Of a stretch of DNA of 64,000 nucleotides, positions 63,107-64,000 are shown in pieces. Source of the stretch: Phenylobacterium koreense. Lineage in GTDB: Bacteria > Pseudomonadota > Alphaproteobacteria > Caulobacterales > Caulobacteraceae. Positions within the stretch are counted from its first letter, which is position 1, and every line of letters begins with the position of its first letter. Location of the stretch: NCBI RefSeq assembly GCF_040545335.1, contig NZ_JBEPLU010000003.1, positions 248,001-312,000 on the forward strand, in the 5' to 3' direction. A program made the position numbers and the translations under genes. A model generated the notes under the pieces. That model ran no database searches, was not told where the DNA came from, and worked only from the letters and a program-made list of their open reading frames with translations.

Positions 63107-63743
63107 GGCGGTAGAGCGCCCCGCCGATCACCGCGCCGATCAGCGGCCCCACGAAGAACAGCCAGAGTTGGGAAAGGGCGGTCCCGCCCACCAGCACCGC
63201 CGGCCCGAAGCTGCGGGCCGGGTTCACCGACACGCCGGTCACCTGGATGCCGACGATGTGGATGACCGCCAGGGTGATGCCGATCGCCAGGCCCGCAAAG
63301 CCCGCGGGGGCGCCGGCGGCGGTCGAGCCGAGAATCACGATGGTGAAGAGGGCGGTCATCACCACCTCGAACACCAGCGCCGCCTGCATGCTGAACTCGC
63401 CGTTGTAGCCCGGCCCCCAGCCGTTGTGGCCCAGGCCGCTGGCCACGCCGGCCAGCACTGCGAGGATCCCCGCACCGGCCAGAGCGCCGAGGAACTGGGC
63501 GACCCAGTAGAGTCCCATCTCGCGGGCGTTCATCCGTCCGGCGATGAACACCGCCAGGCTGACGGCCGGGTTCACGTGACAACCGGAGATCGAACCGATC
63601 CCATAGGCCATGGCGACGATGGCGAAACCGAACGCCAGCGCGATGCCGAGCTGGCCGACATGGTCTCCCCCCAGGACGGCCGCGCCGCATCCGAACAGGA
63701 CGAGCGTGAGCGTACCGATGAATTCAGCGACGAACTTCTGCAT
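63090..63743 (-). CDS. aqpZ: Aquaporin Z
   Basis: 217 residues, six helices and two half helices with N-P-A boxes in C-H-V-N-P-A-V-S and S-V-N-P-A-R-S; the Arg of the selectivity filter follows the second box. Water channel of the inner membrane. Divergent from the universal stress gene. Confidence 0.96.
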   Translation of the reverse strand: MQKFVAEFIGTLTLVLFGCGAAVLGGDHVGQLGIALAFGFAIVAMAYGIGSISGCHVNPAVSLAVFIAGRMNAREMGLYWVAQFLGALAGAGILAVLAGVASGLGHNGWGPGYNGEFSMQAALVFEVVMTALFTIVILGSTAAGAPAGFAGLAIGITLAVIHIVGIQVTGVSVNPARSFGPAVLVGGTALSQLWLFFVGPLIGAVIGGALYRLKVLR

Positions 63744-63818
63744 GGCAGCCTCCCATTTGTTCTGAAGCTAACCCGGGGTTGAGATTTGACATAGCTCACT
63801 GGGCGAATTTCGCTCCTG

Positions 63819-63830
63819 GGTTATGTAACC
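63819..63830. promoter_or_regulatory. Palindrome between aqpZ and the stress-protein gene
   Basis: GGTTA-TG-TAACC, perfect 5-bp arms, inside the 207-nt gap between aqpZ and the USP gene. Possible operator; it does not match the FNR/FixK consensus. No gene is seen in 63744-63950. Confidence 0.3.
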
Positions 63831-63950
63831 AATTGTCGAAGCTCGCCTGGCCCCTCAAGCTATGGGGGCGCTGGGCTGGTTAAGGGATCCGGGCGCCCGC
63901 AACACCCGCCGCCAGACGGCTGCGGCAATGTCCAAAGACAGGGAGACACA

Positions 63951-64000
63951 ATGTACAAGCACATCCTCATCTCGACCGACGGCTCGGATGTCGCCCAGAA
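63951..64000 (+). CDS. Universal stress protein, start only
   Basis: The first 16 codons are visible: M-Y-K-H-I-L-I-S-T-D-G-S-D-V-A-Q, the typical UspA N-terminus with the D-G-S nucleotide-binding turn. AGGGAG lies 5 nt before the ATG. The gene runs off the right edge. Confidence 0.9.
   Translation, partial: MYKHILISTDGSDVAQ

Noticed and set aside
1..64000. CRISPR arrays, transposases, prophage or restriction genes
   Set aside because: No regularly spaced repeats and no protein with such domains were found.

Overview
The window is GC-rich, densely coded bacterial chromosome. Gene content and order point to an alphaproteobacterium, most likely Caulobacterales (Caulobacter/Phenylobacterium type). 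The supporting features are a metX-metW overlapping pair, a UdgX glycosylase, a TonB-dependent receptor, hflKC beside mrp, and small families typical of that order. The taxonomic call is inference from family content only. I see no prophage, transposase, rRNA operon or CRISPR array. One tRNA-Arg(ACG) is present, and no gene-free stretch exceeds about 300 bases.

Layout. 1-11.7 kb: the left-edge SLC13 permease (probable ACG start), a Lon-family protease, tRNA-Arg, a secreted protein of unknown function, a P1-family peptidase, gamma-glutamyltransferase, an orphan sensor kinase, and the sixA-DUF952-pyrD operon. 11.8-13.7 kb: metX-metW. 13.7-19.1 kb: a surface-protein locus with an autotransporter divergent from an XRE regulator and an RTX-repeat protein. 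19-24.1 kb: UdgX, a transglutaminase, a 49-residue basic protein, a trypsin-like protein and a TonB receptor. 24-30.7 kb: an MFS carrier, an AhpD-like protein, leucine dehydrogenase, a lipoprotein hydrolase with a second UDG-fold protein, and an MCP. 30.7-34.7 kb: a thiolase/acyl-CoA dehydrogenase operon divergent from a PaaI thioesterase. 34.8-39.4 kb: GST, a CNT nucleoside transporter, a small alpha-helical protein and an S46 peptidase. 39.6-44.5 kb: a DevCAB-like exporter, an MFE-2-like SDR and an acyl-CoA thioesterase. 44.7-48.9 kb: tandem GPH-type MFS carriers and Mrp. 49-55.9 kb: hflKC, a GST with a divergent HxlR regulator, a nitrilase-family protein, GNAT, GrpB, an S1C protease and a HAD phosphatase. 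55.9-57.8 kb: serB/miaA sharing a CATG start. 57.8-63.1 kb: an ilv leader/attenuator, ilvB, a CmpX-like channel, an NTF2-like protein, ilvN and an unknown secreted protein. 63.1-64 kb: aqpZ and the start of a universal stress protein.

How genes work together. Branched-chain amino acid metabolism appears on both sides: ilvB/ilvN for synthesis and leucine dehydrogenase for breakdown. Acyl-CoA metabolism is spread over two loci: thiolase, acyl-CoA dehydrogenase and PaaI; and the SDR near a thioesterase. These two loci share a CAAAC-N4-GTTTG palindrome, which suggests one fatty-acid-responsive regulator. Many same-strand neighbours overlap as ATGA or GTGA (DUF952/pyrD, metX/metW, UDG/hydrolase, thiolase/secreted protein, PaaI/membrane protein, permease/ATPase, hflK/hflC), which indicates translational coupling.

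The most rewarding signals are the ilv leader peptide with its terminator just before ilvB, the shared palindrome of the acyl-CoA loci, the autotransporter-XRE-RTX locus with its palindrome-rich promoter, the CATG that serves as start codon on both strands, and a family of intergenic hairpins lying between convergent genes.
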